A stretch of 7,550 bases of DNA from Turicibacter sp. (GTDB lineage: Bacteria; Bacillota; Bacilli; MOL361; Turicibacteraceae): the NCBI GenBank assembly GCA_030531025.1, contig JAUMTV010000136.1, positions 1-7,550 on the forward strand, given 5' to 3'. The notes below the pieces were generated by a model, which did not search any database, was not told the DNA's origin, and saw only the letters and a program-made list of their open reading frames with translations. This document shows positions 5,609-7,550 of this stretch, one piece after another. The number at the start of each line of letters is the position of its first letter. Positions within the stretch are counted from its first letter, which is position 1. Made by a program: the position numbers and the translations under genes.

Positions 5609-6661
5609 ATGAATAAAGAGTTTTTATATGAGATGATTCAAACACCCTCTCCATCAGGAGCAGAATTTGAATTACAAAAGAAAATCATTCATTACATGAA
5701 AGATGTCGTCGATACATTTGAAACAGACGTTACAGGAAATGTGATTAGTGTGTTAAACCCTGATTCCACATGTAAAGTCTTATTAGCTGGCCATGTCGAT
5801 GAAATTGGCTTAATGGTCACGATGATTACAGATGCTGGATTATTAAAAGTAACCAATGTAGGTGGAATTCGTGTTCCACTTTATTTAGGACAAAAGGTGC
5901 ATATTTTAACGTCGACTAAAATCGTTAATGGAGTAGTTGGGTATAACAATTCGTTATTGAAAAATAAGTCATTAGCAGCAACGGATTTATTTGTTGATAT
6001 CGGTGCTACTTCAAAAGAAGAAGCCGCGAAAGTTGTGAAGCCTGGTGATTATCTGGTCGCAGCAACCGATTATTGTGAACTGATGAATAACTGTATTGCA
6101 GGACGTGCGTTGGATAATCGCTTAGGGGCCTTTATTGTGATTGAAGCCCTGCGACGTGCAAAAGAATTAGGAGCAAGTGTTGGGATTTATAGTGCCACAA
6201 CAGTAGGGGAAGAAACAACGATGCGTGGAGCCGTTTGGGCAGCTAAACGAGTCAAGCCAAAACTTGCGTTAGTCGTTGATGTCACCTTTGCAACTGATTA
6301 TCCAGATGCCAACGCAGAAGGAATCGGAGAAATAAAAGTAGGGGGAGGACCTGTTTTAGCTAATGGTTCAATTATTAATAATCAACTCAATGAACAACTA
6401 GCTTGCTTAGCTAAAGCATTAAACATGAATATCCAATACGAGGCAGCTCCTGGGCGTACAGGAACCGATGGGGATCGAATTCACCTTGAAAATGATGGAA
6501 TTCCATTAGCTTTAATTTCTATCCCGCTACGTTATATGCACTCTGGAAGTGAAGTCGGATCTTTAACAGATGTTGAGCACATCATTGATTTAATCGCCCA
6601 CTTTTTGTTAAAATTGGATGAAAATATCAACCTTTCTCCATATCAAGATCTTTTATTCTAA
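5609..6661 (+). CDS. M42 family metallopeptidase (glutamyl aminopeptidase/endoglucanase M type)
   Basis: A 350-residue cytoplasmic aminopeptidase of peptidase family M42 (TET/PepA-like), normal length. Such enzymes assemble into tetrahedral dodecamers and trim free peptides to amino acids with two metal ions (Zn or Co). All expected residues are visible: His62 and Asp64 (AGHVDEIG), bridging Asp169 (GRALDNRLG), catalytic Glu201 and ligand Glu202 (GEETTMRGA), Asp224 (VVDVTFATDYPDA) and His311 (RYMHSGSEV). The insert between residues 70 and 165 is the PDZ-like dimerisation domain of the family. The usual QEE is GEE here, a mild variant. The ATG follows AAGGAGG (5595-5601) by seven bases. A weak promoter, TTGGGA (5512-5517) and TATAAA (5537-5542) with a 19-base gap, lies between it and the SIMPL gene. 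No GC-rich terminator follows the stop at 6661; the next stop signal is the riboswitch terminator at 6881-6914. Exact peptide preference is not predictable. Confidence 0.94.
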   Translation: MNKEFLYEMIQTPSPSGAEFELQKKIIHYMKDVVDTFETDVTGNVISVLNPDSTCKVLLAGHVDEIGLMVTMITDAGLLKVTNVGGIRVPLYLGQKVHILTSTKIVNGVVGYNNSLLKNKSLAATDLFVDIGATSKEEAAKVVKPGDYLVAATDYCELMNNCIAGRALDNRLGAFIVIEALRRAKELGASVGIYSATTVGEETTMRGAVWAAKRVKPKLALVVDVTFATDYPDANAEGIGEIKVGGGPVLANGSIINNQLNEQLACLAKALNMNIQYEAAPGRTGTDGDRIHLENDGIPLALISIPLRYMHSGSEVGSLTDVEHIIDLIAHFLLKLDENINLSPYQDLLF

Positions 6662-6688
6662 AATTTTTAAAAAAGTTTAAAAAAAATA

Positions 6689-6717
6689 TTGCAAAAAGGA
6701 TTTAATGATGATATTAT
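6689..6717 (+). promoter_or_regulatory. Promoter of the guanine riboswitch leader
   Basis: TTGCAA (6689-6694) and TATTAT (6712-6717) are separated by exactly 17 bases, a good sigma-A type promoter. It starts 27 bases after the stop of the M42 peptidase gene. Transcription should begin near 6724, about 47 bases before the aptamer. Confidence 0.8.
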
Positions 6718-6770
6718 AAAGGTCCGGAAATAATTAATTTATTTCCTACTCCAAATAGTTATAATATTTT

Positions 6771-6839
6771 ACTTGTATAATTGTTAAGATATGGTTAACT
6801 AGTTTCTACCCACGACCGATTATCTCGTGGACTACAGGT
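6771..6839 (+). ncRNA. Guanine (purine-class) riboswitch aptamer
   Basis: All conserved parts of the purine riboswitch are present in order. P1 is ACTTGTA (6771-6777) with TACAGGT (6833-6839), one T-G pair. P2 is GTTAA (6783-6787)/TTAAC (6795-6799) around the L2 loop GATATGG, the family's invariant type. The core J2/3 is GTTTCTACC (6802-6810). P3 is CACGA (6811-6815)/TCGTG (6825-6829), with CC at the start of L3 for the loop-loop contact. J3/1 is GACTA (6830-6834). The base at 6832 is C, equivalent to C74 of the xpt aptamer, which pairs with guanine or hypoxanthine; adenine switches have U. L3 is about nine nt, two longer than usual. Ligand class follows from established knowledge of this base. 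No target gene is in the window. Confidence 0.93.
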
Positions 6840-6914
6840 AAAAAATTTGTATGTCCTCATCATACATCCTTTTTACTTGTAGAACACCGAAATGGCCTTC
6901 GGTGTTCTTTTTTT
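6827..6914 (+). terminator. Riboswitch expression platform: antiterminator and intrinsic terminator
   Basis: The terminator stem is AGAACACCGAA (6881-6891) with TTCGGTGTTCT (6898-6908), a 6-nt loop and seven T (6908-6914). An alternative pairing joins GTGGACTACAGGTAAAAA (6827-6844) to TTTTTACTTGTAGAACAC (6870-6887), with only a two-base internal mismatch and one G-T pair. The second strand repeats ACTTGTA, the P1 5' strand, so it competes directly for the P1 3' strand, and it captures GAACAC of the terminator. Between the two strands is a small hairpin, TGTATG/CATACA. Guanine binding stabilises P1, frees the terminator and switches expression off. The pairings are read from the sequence; the OFF logic is that of known xpt-type switches. 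Confidence 0.88.
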
Positions 6915-6924
6915 ATCCGGATAG

Positions 6925-7075
6925 ATATAAGCCCAGATAAATTTTCTTGAAAGAAAATTTCTATAACCTTAGCAATGGTAGACAGCTAAGATCACACTCT
7001 TTGAATGTTCCACTTATCCTAGGTGGCCATACCCTATTAATGGAGGATACTTGCTTCGCAAGGCAGGGAACCCCG
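6925..7075 (-). repeat. Modular hairpin repeat, copy E (inverted, degenerate)
   Basis: On the minus strand this region has the repeat family's parts in the right order. A module near 7073-7032 has inner hairpin CTTGC-GAA-GCAAG, a strand with TATCCTCCATT and final AGGG, and is linked by TAT. A second, poorly preserved module (GGCCACCTAGG start, GTCTACC strand, GCTAAGG end) follows. The terminal hairpin is AAATTTTCT/AGAAAATTT (6939-6960), and the end signature CTGGGCTTATAT (6936-6925) is close to CTGGACTTATATA elsewhere. A clear 5' block and AGTCCAG arm are not seen. It lies ten bases after the T-run of the riboswitch terminator, pointing back at it. Positions 7076-7153 contain nothing I can support. 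Confidence 0.6.
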
Positions 7076-7243
7076 GGATTATATGATGTGTTAATGGGGA
7101 GAAAAGGTCAGTTTTTTTGATTTGCCACTTTAGATGTAGAAGACTTATTTGTTTATATAGAAACAGAAAAGTATTTTACAATTTTATAACAGGCTTGGGT
7201 GTAAAACCGCTTTAATACTAAAACCGACTATAGTCCAGGGGCA

Positions 7244-7386
7244 ATGTCAACAACTTAACAGGTCATAAAAAATATCAATGCCTTTATACTTAGGATAGAG
7301 TTAAGTATTCATGCATCTTATCTGCCATTTTGATTGATGTTTTTTTAAAATTTAAACTCTCATTTTTCCTTAAGTTGTTGACATTG
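7244..7386. mobile_element. 143-bp MITE with 17-bp terminal inverted repeats
   Basis: CAATGTCAACAACTTAA (7244-7260) and its perfect reverse complement TTAAGTTGTTGACATTG (7370-7386) bound a 143-bp AT-rich segment with no coding capacity. It is flanked by a perfect 9-bp direct repeat, GTCCAGGGG (7235-7243 and 7387-7395), the expected target-site duplication. Removing the element and one duplicate restores the continuous repeat copy D. A 9-bp duplication suits DDE transposases such as those of the IS4 group; the family that moved it is not identified. Confidence 0.88.
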
Positions 7387-7392
7387 GTCCAG

Positions 7393-7540
7393 GGGTCACC
7401 TACCATTTTCGAAGAAAATGTATCTACCACTAGTAGGGAATGGGTCACCTGGCGATTATCAAAGATAATCTAATCCTCCACTGCTAGGGTATGGGTCACC
7501 TAGCGATTTCTGAAAGAAATCTACCCCTCCATTGCTAGGG
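7393..7540 (+). repeat. Tandem array of three hairpin modules
   Basis: Three modules of 46, 48 and 48 bases are joined by AAT and TAT. Each has GGGTCACC at its start, with the outer stem beginning in the last CC. Outer stems are CCTAC/GTAGG, CCTGGC/GCTAGG (one G-T pair) and CCTAGC/GCTAGG. Inner hairpins are CATTTTC-GAA-GAAAATG, GATTATC-AAA-GATAATC and GATTTC-TGAAA-GAAATC. The unpaired strand between inner hairpin and outer 3' arm is always 12 nt and usually contains CTCC or TACC. The first module and its linker are identical to 1176-1233; the second differs from 4-51 at three positions. Confidence 0.8.
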
Positions 7541-7550
7541 CTTAAAAGTT

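Larger units (their letters stand above)
7154..7550 (+). repeat. Modular hairpin repeat, copy D (longest, MITE-interrupted, runs off window)
   Basis: The 5' block 7154-7240 is nearly identical to 1357-1441 and ends in the closing arm AGTCCAG (7234-7240). A MITE interrupts the junction between arm and array; without it and one target copy, AGTCCAG would run straight into GGGTCACC. The array holds three modules (7393-7438, 7442-7489, 7493-7540), and the first ten bases of the terminal segment, CTTAAAAGTT, end the window. From copies A and C, CTGGACTTATATA should follow within about 40 bases outside it. There is no open reading frame of note, so the element is non-coding and non-autonomous or acts as RNA or structured DNA. 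I cannot match it to a known family. Confidence 0.8.

Noticed and set aside
6771..6839. Adenine riboswitch
   Set aside because: The specificity base at 6832 is C (GACTA); adenine switches carry U (GATTA).
7393..7540. CRISPR array
   Set aside because: Units are hairpin modules separated by 3-base linkers, without unique spacers of constant length, and no cas genes are present.
7154..7550. Integron attC-type array
   Set aside because: The modules are not separated by gene cassettes, lack GTTRRRY-type core sites, and no integrase is in view.

Overview
The window is AT-rich DNA with strong AGGAGG-type ribosome binding sites, a TTG-35/TATAAT promoter style, a guanine riboswitch and U-tract terminators. 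This points to a low-GC Bacillota (Firmicute). A gut anaerobe such as Turicibacter or a relative is a guess from overall style; no marker gene here fixes the genus.

Layout. Positions 1-97 are the 3' end of a structured repeat element. Positions 107-1042 (minus) encode an L-lactate dehydrogenase family protein with unusual substrate-pocket residues. Positions 1111-1483 hold two more copies of the repeat, one degenerate and one minimal. A gap with a strong terminator (1664-1703) leads to a MerR-type promoter (1746-1776). It reads into a four-gene operon, 1819-4463: flavodoxin-like oxidoreductase, double carboxymuconolactone-decarboxylase-fold protein, short-chain dehydrogenase, cupin. A bidirectional terminator (4505-4538) separates the operon from a decayed aldo/keto reductase gene on the minus strand (4551-4811). 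A SIMPL-domain protein (4880-5527) and an M42 aminopeptidase (5609-6661) follow. Positions 6689-6914 form a complete promoter, guanine-sensing aptamer and terminator, but no gene follows it inside the window. Instead there is a degenerate inverted repeat copy (6925-7075) and then the longest repeat copy (7154 to the end), which is interrupted by a 143-bp MITE with a 9-bp target duplication.

How the parts work together. The 1819-4463 operon looks like an inducible redox/detoxification unit for a small electrophile or carbonyl compound. The aldo/keto reductase remnant next to it suggests it once had a fifth enzyme. The MerR-family activator implied by the promoter is not in the window.

The most unusual content is the repeat family. 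A 5' block of about 85 bp ends in AGTCCAG. It is followed by zero to at least three tandem hairpin modules, each starting GGGTCACC and ending in GGG. A terminal hairpin and CTGGACTTATATA close the element, so AGTCCAG and CTGGACT can pair around the whole array. Module stems differ in sequence but keep pairing, and the unpaired 3' strand is always 12 nt, so folding appears to be conserved. I do not recognise this family.
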